Shown here piece by piece: positions 1-46,244 of a stretch of DNA of 64,000 nt (position 1 is its first letter; every line of letters begins with the position of its first letter). The position numbers were made by a program, and so were the translations under genes. Source of the DNA: Ascaris suum. Lineage: Eukaryota > Nematoda > Chromadorea > Rhabditida > Ascarididae. Under the pieces are notes generated by a model. It saw only the letters and a list, made by a program, of their open reading frames with translations, had not been told where the DNA came from and did no database searches. The DNA lies in contig CM024187.1 of NCBI GenBank assembly GCA_013433145.1, positions 20,015,826 to 20,079,825 on the forward strand, in the 5' to 3' direction.

Positions 1-207
1 TTTATTCATTTTTTTTCTAAAGAACATCGAAATCAATCCTATATGGTGCAAGTTTGCATGTGAAATTGCTTGATGCATTTCAAATTTCTTGTATATTAGC
101 ATCCCGTTCTCTCACCATTTTGTTGCCTGATGCTAATAGAGTTTGTTGGATTTTGATGAACTTAAAGCGCCCATAAGTGGAGATGAAAAAAGTCATTACA
201 ACTGCAG

Positions 208-3350
<3,143 letters not shown>

Positions 3351-4878
3351 GTAACCTTACCCTTTTACGGATCTCACCTGTGCGCTTTCTGCGTCACATG
3401 CTGAAAGTACAAGACATATTCATCGACATATCTCTCATACGTGGAAAGTTGGGTTGCGCTGATACTCGCTTTCCGAAAGCTGAACCTGGAGTCGGAAGAA
3501 ATTTAAAATACCAGAACAAAACTGGAAAGTCAACCGGCCGGGCGTGGTCTGTATTGGAGCACTAAAACTCCATTGGATAAGAATTCATGCGGAACTGAAA
3601 ACCTTGGTGTCCTTATGTTTCGTCTGCCGTTAACTTATGCGATATTTCGGCACAATTCATTTTCTCGAATGCTTGCAGAAGCTCAAACTGCGTTCCGATA
3701 TTCGGAGAACTTTAGAACCTGAGTGCTTGGAGCATTATTGACAAACTTATTACAGGATTCCTTCCTTATTTTGAGGGACGATCTAATCTTACACACGATT
3801 TTCCCGTGCTTGAATATTATTCATTTGTTAATGCACATCATAAGTATGAGAAGATAGAAGCGAAAAATGCAGAGAGTAGTGGAGAATTGAATCCGATCTT
3901 ATTACTATCGATGGCATTTGTCGACACTGTTACTATCCTACACTTCTTCTGTGTTCTTTGCAGCATTTTCTGTCAGCAGGTGTTAGATTTTATTGCGTTC
4001 CAATGTGCTAAACGCAAACGTAAGAAAAGAACGAAGTTTTCTTCAGATGAAACGTGGTAGTATGGCTATCAAACGTAGCCAACATTTTTATCTGCGATTA
4101 ATATTGCTCAATATTGATCATTAATAGTGATCATTATATTTTATTTTTGATGTTGCCAACATTCAAACTATTTAAAACGCTTTCACTTGCGTTGTCTTCT
4201 GTAAGGCTTTCCAAGGATCGTTAGAGTCTCATCATAGAAAGCATTTGCACATTTTCAATTTTGAATGACTAGAATATCGCACCTAAAAGTTGGTTTAATC
4301 TTATGGCATAGAATTTTTAAAGCATCTTTCTACATCTCCTTTGTTAGTATACTTAGATTTTCGTCGATCAGAAATCGCTATCTACACAACTTCCATTTGT
4401 GAAAACAGTCATTTATCATGGAAATTGTCCTCAAAAATTTCCAGGTTTAGGCGCTATTTGGGCGCCAAACGGCCCTCCCTCCTTTGCCTTTGCCACCAAT
4501 CTTCACTGAGGTCGTTAATATCAGGAATGTGTCCCCACCAAAATTTTCCTTGAATAAATCGACCTCGATCCAGTTGCTAAGCTGCCACATGAAACTTTTG
4601 CTAATTGCCCACGTCCTCGCCAAATCATTTGTTCACAGATGTTTGTATGTATGTGCAAACTGCGTGAGAGAAAGTATTCAGCCAAAATACATAAACCGCC
4701 ACGATGACAAATGAGCATCTACCAAGAAGAGATTTCAACAAGTTTGTTTTAACCATCGACAATACAAAACATCGGCTTGATTTAAAATAGACCTCCTTTT
4801 GCTCCGATGCACCTCCAGGATCGATCAAGGATTGTCTCACATCTAAGCATGTGGTGTGTCACCATAGTTTATTCCTAG

Positions 4879-5462
4879 GCTTTGAAAGAAGCAGCCTTTA
4901 GAGCACGGACGGCCATGTTCAAGGCTACCTCAACCACTCCATTAAAAGTAACCTCGAACCGCCTATTATCATCGTTCATCGCCGATCTTGCAAGTGAGAG
5001 AGAATCCTACCACTGCCATTGGCCGGGCAATGAACGGTGCAACCATACACGTGTTCTATTTACTTGTTGCATTCTCAAGGGTGAACAATTTTGTCATCAC
5101 TCGCAATGACATCACAGTGGTAAGTCTCCTGCTGCTTGTAATGTTACACTTTAAGCCGACAGCCAGCAGGATTCTCAATCCACATGCATGCTAGTTGCCA
5201 TTTTTCACATCTACTTTTTCGGATTTTCAAATATTCGCTGCTTTTTGGATGCTTTAGCAAGTGCAGTGTTTCTTCAGATTCGCTATGGATGGAACTGCGT
5301 GAAGCGGGCCTTGGTGCCTATGTGGATTTACTGAAAGCCGAAGAGGTTGATAAGGCAACGTTCGTAGCGCTCACCAACGACGACCTCATGCATCTGGGAA
5401 TCACAAATACGCTCCACCGTCAGACACTTCTTAAAATTGCGAAGGCTGTTCGTCATATGTGA
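4879..5462 (+). CDS. Last two exons of a SAM-domain protein (5' partial)
   Basis: Exon 4879-4993 follows TTATTCCTAG and ends at the donor A|GTGAGA in phase 1. Exon 5278-5462 follows TTTCTTCAG, enters in phase 1 and ends at TGA 5460-5462. The last about 60 residues form a SAM domain: the helical pattern around MELREAGLGAYVDLL, then ATFVALTNDDLMHLGI, then a C-terminal helix HRQTLLKIAKAVRHM. SAM domains usually mediate homo- or hetero-oligomerisation of signalling, scaffold or RNA-binding proteins. The LTNDDLMHLGI core resembles Bicaudal-C, ANKS and tankyrase-type SAMs, but no ankyrin or KH domain is visible here, so I do not assign a subfamily. The preceding exon gives ALKEAAFRARTAMFK and further basic/serine sequence. 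A polyadenylation signal lies at 5924. Confidence 0.62.
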
Positions 5463-5923
5463 CCGCATATACAAGTTTATAGTTGCATTGTCTTGTGTTT
5501 CGCCGTAAAGAGAGTACTTATACCTCTATAAATTCAATTCAACTTCAGACTCCTCACCATGATGATTATGCCAAAAAGTAATGGTGCGATTCCTCCGGTT
5601 TTGTTGGAAAATTTTTCATTGTCGGGAATTCCGCTTGAGTGAAAGCGAAACAATTCCGCTTGCTGCAGCGAAGAGGGGAAGAACGAAAAGAGAAAGGTCG
5701 AGGTATGCTTCAGCCTTGGTATCCGTGCCATCGATGCGCAAACTTTTACGCGTACTTGCATTGAAGAGCATATGCGCCTCGAGATGCTTGTACCATCAGA
5801 CATGTTCGTGTCGGGACATTTGCATTTTGGATTCTAACATAACGGAGCATTTGGGCTGTGGTGCGAAGAACCTTTGAGAAAATGATGCGTTGAGTGCTAC
5901 TTGATTGCTTTTGATTAGTTACT

Positions 5924-5929
5924 AATAAA
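5924..5929 (+). terminator. Putative polyadenylation signal AATAAA of the SAM-domain gene
   Basis: An AATAAA hexamer lies 462 nt after the TGA of the SAM-domain gene on the same strand. A single hexamer in AT-rich DNA is weak evidence. Confidence 0.35.
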
Positions 5930-8900
5930 AGTATGGGGTGGGTAGAGAGTTCATAACCTTATGAAAATATCAAGCAAAGATTTACTTATCATATAGAAAC
6001 TAGAATTGGTTCTTCTATTCCAAACTTTCAAACGTAAGCTACTTTAGACGCTAAAGATGAACGCTTTCTCTTACTTATGTTTTTTTGTGGGAAAGGAAGG
6101 GGTTTGATGTGATGTCTGCAGTATATGTTTCAAAACCCAAACGTAAGCACAAATATCAGCAGGTTTCCGATAAACGCAAAGGGTGATAACACTTACAAAT
6201 TTTACTTGTATGGAATTTAAGTGATAAGCCAGAATCATTATGAACCACCAAATTATGAACACAATTCGGAGTCATCAAACATGTGCAATCGAGCAAATAT
6301 GTGCATGGATCAAAACGCTGGCCGATGTGAAAAACGAATGAGTAATGAGAGCGAATATTTGACAAAAAGGGAAGAGAGCCGCAAAGGATGAACTTTCCAC
6401 AAGCTCCGAGGAACATATCGCGTGGTTAATCAGACGAACCTTATCTCTGCCTCTAAAATGAGAAATGAGGTAGAGTCGGTAATTAAAAAAGCCTCCGAGA
6501 AAAGGGAAAATTAACGTTAAAATCGTCGAAGTTTGACAGCGTAATATATCGCTAAAGCAATTCTTCTTCACAGCGGCCCTACAGGACAGGTTAAAGAAAG
6601 GTAACAGTTACAAATAACGATGAATGACTTTTATCCGGGAATAACTAGCGCTGATTCCGTATTGCTTGGAACGAAGCTATATTCCATGCAATACATAGAT
6701 TTAAGTTTGAATGAGCAATAGAGGATAGGCATTTTCACGATTGTCGATTTAAAGTTGTCACAACGACGTTCGCAATTCATACGTCTAGCTCAACATTATT
6801 TGCATCGATCGCGTAATATGGCAATCATCGTGATTATTCAAATGTGGTACGAAGTAAAATAACGCGTTTAAAAATGTTCAATAAAGCGCCAGTTTTTTTT
6901 TTTTTTTTTTGATTCCGGGTGAGCATGTTTTTTCCGCAGTTGAATGACACACACTTGAAGCTTCGAGAAGATAGAGGGCATAATATGGCTATAAATTTGC
7001 AGATATCTGCGTGCATCGTCGTATGCCACGAATATGCTCATCTCTCACGATCATCACAAACACGACACAAAATGTTCATGCGCTTATAAATGGATGGACG
7101 TAGAATGAGTAAGTTATATCACATAGTCAATTGCAAATAGAAAGAAAGCATAGAAATTTTATGGAATGATCATGTTTAGAAGACGCTTGACGTTCGTATG
7201 CAAACATTCCAACGCTAACTTAAAAGGAATTTGATGAGATTTTCCACGAATTCAAGAACAGGTGAGAGCACATTATTGTGTGCTTATCGAACTTTCGAGA
7301 TTTTAATTCTGCCTAACTTCCTTAGAAATACATTTGCTAAACTGCTATGTATAGTGTCCTTCAATGCACTGCTGAACGTATGAATCCCTTTGTCACCAAA
7401 TAGATATTAAGCTTCATAATATTGTGATGCGTAAATGTCGTCTCAAAAAAAGTACAGCCTAAAATAACATTAGTTACTATAGTTTATGCTGAGAACATAC
7501 AAAGAATACGAAAACCAAAAGCAAACAGAAAAGAGAGTAGAATCAGAGAGATATGATATATTCACATAGAAAATAATGGCAAAGCGACGAACTAGATACG
7601 AAAAAAAAAACAATAGGATTAGATAAGTAGGAAACAAATTATTCGAAATGCAAAAATATGTTTATTATGCGCATAATAAACAACCGAGCGGATGAAATGC
7701 GCGCAAATGTTGCAAGCATATGAATGTTCAATGCACATATTTCCGACTATTTCTCTATGCAACAGAAAAACGGAAATTCTGCATAATCGAAGTTTTTTCC
7801 GAAGGGTTATACGGAAGAAACTTTTTTAGATTATAACCTTTGTCGAAACTACTTCTAATGAAAGATTCGTTATGTTCAATGAGGTAAATACATTTTTTTA
7901 GTTTTCATTTTTATGCGTTTAGTGTTTACGAAAAATCTATGCCAAAGCATTTTTCTTTTGCAGGAAGAGAAAAAGGAGACAAGAATACGGCCGATATCTG
8001 TTTTTAAAAAAAAAAGCACATCAAATAAAGACAAATTAGAGGTTCCCATGAATGCGACAGAGAGAAAGAAATCGACACTTCATGAGTGGAGGAAAGCTAT
8101 AGGCATTTATTTATCGCACGAAAAAAAAAAAACCATTGGCACATCGTAGAGGGAGAATTAGGAAAACATTAAGCTACTGAAGAAGACAATATATTTTTCA
8201 TTCTGTTGAAAACAAGAAATAGACGGAAGAGGACAAGAACGGTGCTAAAAATTGGTACGTATAAGAGTGGGACAATCGTTGCAATACACGGACAACGTTT
8301 GAGAGTCAACACTTCATTCTAATAATGATGGCAGCAAAGCAGTTGAACTTTGAATTTCAATTGGGAGCAACATTTCTGGTCAATATTTGAAAATCAGAAC
8401 GTAACTTCCATTTTTTAAAAGGTTTTTTCTGTTACAACCGAAGCTCAACTTCCATCTTATGCTTGCGGTCGGCAAGCAGTTATCATTTCCGAGGTGCATT
8501 CGGTTTTCATCGTTTTTTTTTTTTTTTTTGCAAAAATCATGTGAATTTGCTTTTGTGCAAACGCGACTTAAAGCTTGAGGGCTCTAAGGGCCACGAACTG
8601 CTTTAATCCGCTGCTACTCAATGTAAACTACTTTAACATTTTGTTTTGTGCTAAGTCATTTAGCTTAAAGATCGCTTCTCGCTCTCGCCCCCCCCCTCCC
8701 CTCCCCCTCCACATACCAAAATTAAGGGTAGTTCTCATCCAGGCGACATAATCTTCATTTTCACCCTTCGAAGAAAAGAAGAGCCTTTAGTTAACACTCT
8801 GTGCGTGGCTCAACGAGCAAATGCTTCAAATGCGACAAGAAGCAAACTGAGAACATCAAGGTTACTTTACGTTGCGGTGACGTTCATTCAGAATTCAAGC

Positions 8901-11500
8901 ATTCTTTGTGGAGATTTGGGGACTAAATTTATTTCAACTTTTGCATCGAATTGCAGCGATTTTCGAAATTGTATCGAGAAAAGATTTTTTTTTCTTTTTT
9001 GTTTCTTCAAAGGGAAACGGTTGTTGACGTAGCTCGATGTCTTGAAAGAATTGATGTTAAACGACAGAGTCATTTAGCGACTTCACCTGAAATTCACCGT
9101 CTCAAGAGGCCTCTCATTGTTCGACTATTCATGCAAATCTTTTTTTGCTTGACGAAACAAGTGGAGTCAGTCGGTTAATCATCGGCGACATGCTTTTATA
9201 AGAGATTTTAACCTTTTTTTTGTATATATTTCCACGCTTTCACTTAAACGTTTTCAAGTATCACAGGTAGAGATTCTCTGTTAGCTAACACTTTAAAAAA
9301 AACTTGCCCTGAAATATTCTCTTTCAATATTACCTCTTTTCTAAATCTATAACGATTGTGAATTTGTAACGTTCATTACAGAGAAGCCGTTTATTGCAAT
9401 CATGGAAAATAATAGAAATGGGAAAATTTAGAGATGAGCCTCAATTATGCAAAAAAAAGAGAAATCGTACATCAAAATAGCAGTAGATTGTTGGATGAAG
9501 ATGATTGCAGTATGTGGTCATCCTCATAGAGAGGTATGAATTCTATCGCTGAAACATTTTAACGTGGAGCGATAGATGTACCAGAAAAAATCATCACTTA
9601 TTGATGTATTGAAATTTGTATGGCGTTAGAAAAATACACAAATTTAGCACTGAAGTTCTTAAATAAAACGTATTTGAAGGGATACATAAATCGAGCCACT
9701 ACTCAATAACTAAAATCTCTAAGGTGGCAAATAAGTGTCATTCAGCTCCCACAATAGTTACAATTGAAAAATATCGAACATTTCGCTGTTGTAGTAATTG
9801 ATCCACGACTATTTCATGCGCCAATGTTTTGGTGCGTCGACTTTTGTTCTTAGGGAAATTAAGCGTACACTAGTCTGCCACTTTCCTATACGGAAACGTT
9901 GACAGTGTTCCGCAATTTGCCTGATACTGATGTTGGATAAAATACGCTATCGATTTGCATTAAAGAAACACAGTTGAAATCGACTTACGATTGAATATCT
10001 TTCATGGCGATGAGTGCCGTCAAATATTTTGCACCTGTACACAAAGGAAATATCGGCAAACAAAATGCTTGCTTACAGAAAGGAAATAATGCTGACCAAA
10101 ATAGAAATTAAGCAATATTAGACATTTCTAGCAAAAAAATCTTTAATAGCAAACATGCAAGAAAAAAAAAGGCGTTCTATTTCGAACGACGACTGAAATT
10201 GACGCTTGCCTAAACTTGTTTGGAATTAAATTTTGTACGACCATCCTTCATGATGTTGAACATCACTTGTGGACCTATTTATTGCTGTGTTTGGACGTTC
10301 TGCTTTGCCTTCAAATTGTAATCTCGTTGACCGTTTACAATTGCAGGTGGAAAGCTGTGTACATTGCAACTAATCGCTAATAAGATATTTCAGCAAAACC
10401 TTATAGAAGAATCACATTCTGTTTTAATTCACCTTTAAATTGACTATGGTGAATTTAAGTTTTTCCATGTAGTCAGTCAAAATTTGTTGTTTTCAAAACG
10501 AATACTACTGTAATTCTTGCGCCGTTTTATTTGAATTCATTGAGTGATTTGTGTTTCCCATTTGGTATGGTTTGTGTTTCGGAGTTTATGTCAGTCCTCG
10601 GTTATGTATAAATTTAACGAGCATTATCAGATTGTTGTCGTAGGCTTCGACTATACAATTTTTGGTCGGGAAAAGAGCGTCTTCTCGAGACCTGAAGAAA
10701 GAATTGAAGATTCGTGCTGGATTGAAATTCTTGTTGAATGCTGCCTAATAGAAATAGGTCTTTCAACCAAATAGGTCTGTTATAGAAGCTCTTCACGAAG
10801 GTTGAAACAGAAGAGAAAATCACTCGTGAACAGACGACCCAACCGCCCTCAAAATATCACTATTCCGTTGAAAACTAAGCATAATAGAAAGTATATGCAT
10901 TGTATTCAAGGACATAAGGTACTTGATGTTTCGATATAGCGAAGTAGTCGTTGTATACATTTATTTCACAAGTTCTAATCCTTCAGGTGTGGAAGACTCA
11001 CCTGTATTAGTTAGAGTATGTTGTTGTTGAAATAGTTCCTTGCTTTCCAGTGTGAATATTAGAAAAATGCTTATTCTGCATGGTTTTGGTTTATTGTGAG
11101 TTCCTCACCTGTTTATTTATTCATTTACCTGTTTATTTTTTATTTATTTCAACGTTACATGTTGGAAGACATGGTAAAAGGTATGCGAACATAAATTACA
11201 AAGAAGAGGAAAACGTTCACAAAGCAACGCTTCAACGCAATAAACATTCTATACGTAAGAACCACAATAGTCTGTAGATCGAAACTGCTTGGCTGCAGTC
11301 GAAAAGCTGAAAGAATGGCTGCATTTAAAAAAAAAACGAAAGGAAGCAGGCTGCAGACAGGTGCACCACGGAACTGGAAACTGTGCAGAACGTTGTTTGT
11401 ACCGCCCAGCGTGCTCCATTTACTATCAACTTGGAAATTATTTTTAAAGTTTTGTTTTCGCCATGAAACTTGTAAGGATATGGGTTAGCTATGGTCCTAA
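5930..11500. other. Long gene-poor stretch
   Basis: This is AT-rich DNA with many stops in all frames, short poly-A/T tracts and a C-rich patch (nine C at 8688-8696). Apart from the weak exon candidate at 7964-8149, I see no recognisable coding block, tRNA or transposon. It separates the SAM-domain gene from the CAD gene and presumably carries the CAD promoter at its far end, but I cannot point to a specific element. Confidence 0.5.
7964..8149 (+). CDS. Weak candidate terminal exon of an unknown basic protein
   Basis: A good nematode-type acceptor, TTTCTTTTGCAG, is followed by 61 open codons to TAG at 8147-8149. The peptide is lysine-rich (KKETRIRPISVFKKK, then ATERKKSTLHEWRKA). No upstream exon or family match was found. 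Poly-A tracts inflate the lysine content, so it may be a chance frame. Confidence 0.22.
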   Translation, partial: EEKKETRIRPISVFKKKSTSNKDKLEVPMNATERKKSTLHEWRKAIGIYLSHEKKKTIGTS

Positions 11501-12180
11501 TCGGAATCAAGGGTGGGACTATGGCCAGGACTAGGTCAAACCCATGCTTCCATGAATGTGGGTTGAGCGCAGTCCAGGTTCCAATTGTGTTGAAACTGGT
11601 AACCCATTAGGGTCTCCTTTAACCCGTCTTCCTATGTTCATGAGTAAAGTCCGGTTCAAGTTTTGGCCGTTCTGGGAAGCAAAACAAGAGTTAGCCGAGG
11701 AATTGAAAGGGGATGGGGGGGGGGGGGGAAGGGGGAGTACATTGCCTGGGTCACACAGGAGTGGAATTCGTAGTTTCATGCGTGCAAGTCTCGTTTCCAA
11801 GCATTTAGGTTTATAATTTAGGGTGCTGACATATGTGCATCGTGTCTTTTAATTACTAGCTCTTTATTTTGCCTTGCTGATAGATCACCTTGAATGTTTT
11901 ACTGCTCCGCACCTAACAACTTGTACTTCCTCGATATTTTAACGCCTCATATGCACTGGCTTGATACTTTCCACTCCTTTGTAATGAAGACTGCAGACTC
12001 CTTTCTCTGTAGCAGAGACACGGATGCCACACTGTCTTGGCCAGAAACGCGTAGGTTCCTCTACTTCGTAGCCCGGACATGGGACCCCGCCATGACCGGA
12101 CCAGAGAGTCCCTCATCTCGTTGACTGAGGCCTTCGGCCACCGATTTTGCACCTGATAAAACGCCACGACGAAGATGAAT
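11500..12180. other. GC-richer patch with repeat-like character, upstream of CAD
   Basis: Compared with its flanks this block is GC-rich and has a run of 14 G (11715-11728). Open frames on both strands (about 11531-11816 and 11894-12167) overlap one another and neither shows a family motif. The texture suggests decayed dispersed-repeat copies rather than genes. I cannot identify the repeat family without comparing it with the rest of the genome. Confidence 0.3.
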
Positions 12181-12493
12181 CAGTGTTGTTGAAAACTGGT
12201 CTAGTTTCATTAGGTTTGTTTATTGAGAACGATACAAGAGCTAACCATTACTCGGCATTAAGATATGTGTTTCAGTAGTGTCGTACAATGTTCTACGAGC
12301 AGAAAGTGTCGTAAACGAGGTGAAATTTGTTCGGGTTCCGTGGGTTGTTTCAGTGGTTGTGGTTGCTTAGGAGGGATTCGATTAAACAGGATTGGTGGCT
12401 GTGCTAAGTGGAAGCATTCTTCAGAGAATCAGTAGTTTTAACTGTGTCGTGATATTGCCGCAGCGAACTTGTGTTGGTGTTTGCTAAATGCAT

Positions 12494-12504
12494 CAATATT
12501 TTAG
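12494..12504 (+). promoter_or_regulatory. Candidate spliced-leader trans-splice acceptor of the CAD gene
   Basis: The sequence CAATATTTTAG ends at 12504, 15 nt before the first ATG of the CAD reading frame at 12520. Nematode SL1 acceptors resemble intron acceptors (TTTTCAG or TTTTAG) and usually lie a few to a few tens of bases upstream of the start codon. No upstream in-frame exon is evident, which fits trans-splicing better than cis-splicing. Confidence 0.45.
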
Positions 12505-12519
12505 AGAAAGTAACTCGTC

Positions 12520-43031
<30,512 letters not shown>

Positions 43032-43135
43032 GTCTAGTTTAACCTTTGTTCGGTTTGCGAAAGAGTTTAGCAACTTGCTTATTCGTTGTTTTATTGCCGT
43101 GTAACGTTCGTAGTCGTTCCGTTTTACGTCGTTGA

Positions 43136-43245
43136 CAGATTTTTTTTTCTTTTCTTTGATACTTCTTTCAGATTGTTGACCGATTTTTTCTTTTCTTTGA
43201 TGTCTCTTTCAGGTTGTTGACAGAATTTAGGTTGTTGAATGGTTT
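43136..43245 (+). repeat. Tandem duplication of about 52 bp, two copies, just 3' of the CAD stop
   Basis: The core CTTTTCTTTGAT....CTTTCAG.TTGTTGAC occurs twice in direct orientation, separated by one unit length, about 100 nt after the CAD stop. Each copy carries a pyrimidine tract followed by CTTTCAG, which looks like a 3' splice site. A third partial copy of the end (AGGTTGTTGA) follows. It lies in the presumed 3' untranslated or flanking region. Confidence 0.75.
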
Positions 43246-43850
43246 AAATGCATAAGTCAATGAACTTGCCTCAGCCTTGAGATTCATCTGCTCCATTTGT
43301 TAATCTCGTAGTCCCTCTTTCTCACCTGATGGATTTTAGCTGATGCGTTTGTTGATTCATCCTTTTTTTGTCGTTTCATTGCATTTGTTTACTGCTTCGG
43401 TCGTATTTTTCTGTGCTTTATTTCATGTTAGTCGATATGTCCTTCCCGGAGGCCTTTTCTGTTGAGTGGAATGTGCTTTGCGAACATTTTCCGACCGTAC
43501 GAAATGAAGCACTATGATAAGGGGAGGTAATATGTTGATAATATCAGCAGGATGAGGCGAGTGAAAGGCGATGTTGATGGCGGACTGATCGAATAGCGCT
43601 GAATATGGTCAGTTGACTGTGGATGCATGATAGGTTTAACCCTCTGGTGATGTACATTGGAAGTCATGCGATGTTTCTGATGGAAAAGATGATAGAGCGA
43701 TCGAACTCGGACTTATTGCATGCCTGTATCTTTTATACCCGTTAAATCTGCGGATCATTTTCTTCGACGGGATTTTTTTTGGGGGGGGGGGGGAGAGGGT
43801 ACAGGGGGTAGGTAGCGAACAGTTTTTAATGCAGATTTTCATTTTTGTTT

Positions 43851-43856
43851 AATAAA
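43851..43856 (+). terminator. Putative polyadenylation signal for CAD
   Basis: AATAAA lies about 820 nt after the CAD stop on the coding strand; a second AATAAA is at 43998-44003. I saw no closer AATAAA, so the 3' UTR would be long for a nematode, or a variant hexamer is used nearer the stop. Confidence 0.3.
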
Positions 43857-43859
43857 TTT

Positions 43860-45760
43860 GCTTGTTGATGGGCTCTATCTGCATAAGCTCTCTCAATGCT
43901 GAGGCTATAAAAGTTTTTACTATTTCCACAGAGATTGGTTCGTACTCGTAGAAGGAAATCATCTCAAAGCAAAGTAGGATGTTCATATTAGTTCTAGAAT
44001 AAAGATACACGCATACCGAGGCAACGAACGTTGGTGAAAGAAAAGGAAGAAAAGTGAATTTCTCATTCAGTTGTTAGCATTATGATGTGCTTCCATTATT
44101 ACGTTGTTTTAGGAAAAGCTCCGAAGTTCTACATACATTCTGTTAAATTTCAGAGTGTTTTTGTTTCTTGCTGAGATGGGCATGATCGCATCTTAATTTT
44201 GAGGAGAATTTCTCTTTTCCTTTTTTTTTGCTGTTGTCAACGGGGATTTGCCAACACCCGAGGGAACTCGGAGGGGTCGCGATTATGGCATGTTTCATGG
44301 TAAACGGTGTTTCACACTTGTCCGTACTACTATAACAGTCATGCGTGATGCGCCATTTCGTGTTGTTGCTACGCTTTAATACGACGACTTGTATGCGAAT
44401 TTATTGTTTGAACGCATGCCTCGTCGAGAGGTTGCAATTCGCTGACGCGGATATTCTTGAAGTGGTTGGGCCGTACTGCATTTCGATAGGGCTCTCAGTT
44501 AATGAACGATAGGGTCTATTAGTTAAACAGCCATAACTCGCTGACCGCCTCGGAGCGCGTGATCAGGAAGAAGAAGGTTGCTGAGGCGTGACGGAGTAAG
44601 ATTCAAGGACGTTCCATTAATCTTGTTTTCACTGTTGAAGTGATGATAGAGTTAGCCAAAGATATGGTAGGCGTCTGAGACGTAATATTTCCTGTCGTTC
44701 GTTTACACACTGATGCCAACTTCTTTCCCTTCCTCAACGAAGCAGGCAGGTGAAATGAGAGATCGCTGGTGAGCGGCACATTTCTTTAGCGCATGCGCAA
44801 CGGTGGTGAATATGGCACCGACATGATTACATCGTTGATGATACATGATGCAAATTAGTGTTGACCGGAAAGAATTTTGTCAAGGCATCCCAAAGCGCAT
44901 TCGGATGCCTCCTCAGTCTAGGCCCACGTGTTAGCACCGGCAGTAGTGAACTAACGATCTTCTAATAGCAACTGAAGAGTTTACGAGGGGCATAGGTTGC
45001 TGTGCGTGCTTTTCAAAGCACATAGCATGTCACAACGTTCAGAGTTTTTATACCACGACGTACGAACCTTGATGATCGTGTCGTGATAAATGCTTTCCAA
45101 GCTCAAAAATATAGAAAATCAAGGCATTTGTTTAGAGTGGGAATTGCAAATGCCAAAGTCGAGTGTGATGCATCGTTGAAGCAGTAAACAGTTGATTGCT
45201 TGCCAGTTCATTATAGTCGACACATTAAAAAATTAAAGTTCTGGTTCATGCTTTCTTCGCTCTACCGTGGTATACTACAGCTCACCACTGAGGATAAGCC
45301 TTGACCGATGAATATGATATGCGATTGAGGCGAGTTTGATGTTCGTAGTAAAGCATGGAAGACTGAAATAAGCTAGTTACGACACGAGGGCAACATGCTT
45401 TAGCTCCCTTCTCTTTAATGTCGACGGTGATTTTTCCTCGTTGTTTCAGAGCGATTTGTGAAAAGACGATTGGTAAATAGTTCCGCGCGATGCGCAAATT
45501 TCGATTTAGAAGACGCAGTCGGCAAGGGTTTAAAGTTTTTATGAACTATGCGAGCGGGCATTAATTGACCGGTTGATTGTGAAGGTCGTATGGGTGTTTC
45601 TTTATCCGAAAGGTTTTGCCTGTCTCAGCGGAACCCGTTCCTGGGTGACTCATATTATTCACGTCCGTGTTGTGCGAACACGCCAAACGAGCAACTATTT
45701 TGATTATTTATGATGAGAGCGTTGTTCCTCGAAAAATGTGGGCATCTTTTATCCAAATAG
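43860..45760. other. Convergent intergenic region between CAD and the ground-like gene
   Basis: No coding block is supported here. Frames are short and motif-free. A run of 13 G at 43781-43793 lies just before it. A TTTATT at 45762-45767 could be the polyadenylation signal (AATAAA on the minus strand) of the ground-like gene. Confidence 0.45.
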
Positions 45761-46244
45761 TTTTATTTTTCTTTGCTTTCCACTCTCTCTCCGCCTCTCA
45801 CTTTCTCTCTCCCTCTCACTGTGGAGGATTATGAACAAAACTTCGAAGAGCATAATGATGCACTTATATATAGACATTTAAGACGGCAGTAATAATGCAC
45901 GGTAGAACGGGGAATAGAGGCAAGCACAAGGCACCAATAGCGGTGTGCTGACCCGGAAAACGCACTCCCGTTTATAATCCCCCTTAAGATACGCGCATAA
46001 AGAGGAACCAGGAGTTCGCTCGCAGCTGAAACGAATAAGATTGCGACACCGATGCATTCGTTGTACCGGTACGTGGAGAACTTCCGGAGGAAATTCCCAT
46101 CCTCTATCTGTTGCATTTCAAAAAGAAAACCACCTCACTCGGGGGACATAAAAGGGTGGCGGCAAGCCAGCTGGCTCGCAACAAGCTAACTAGTCAAGTG
46201 AACAGTAGCAACAGCGTTAGCAGTGATATTCAAAACAGCGGTCA

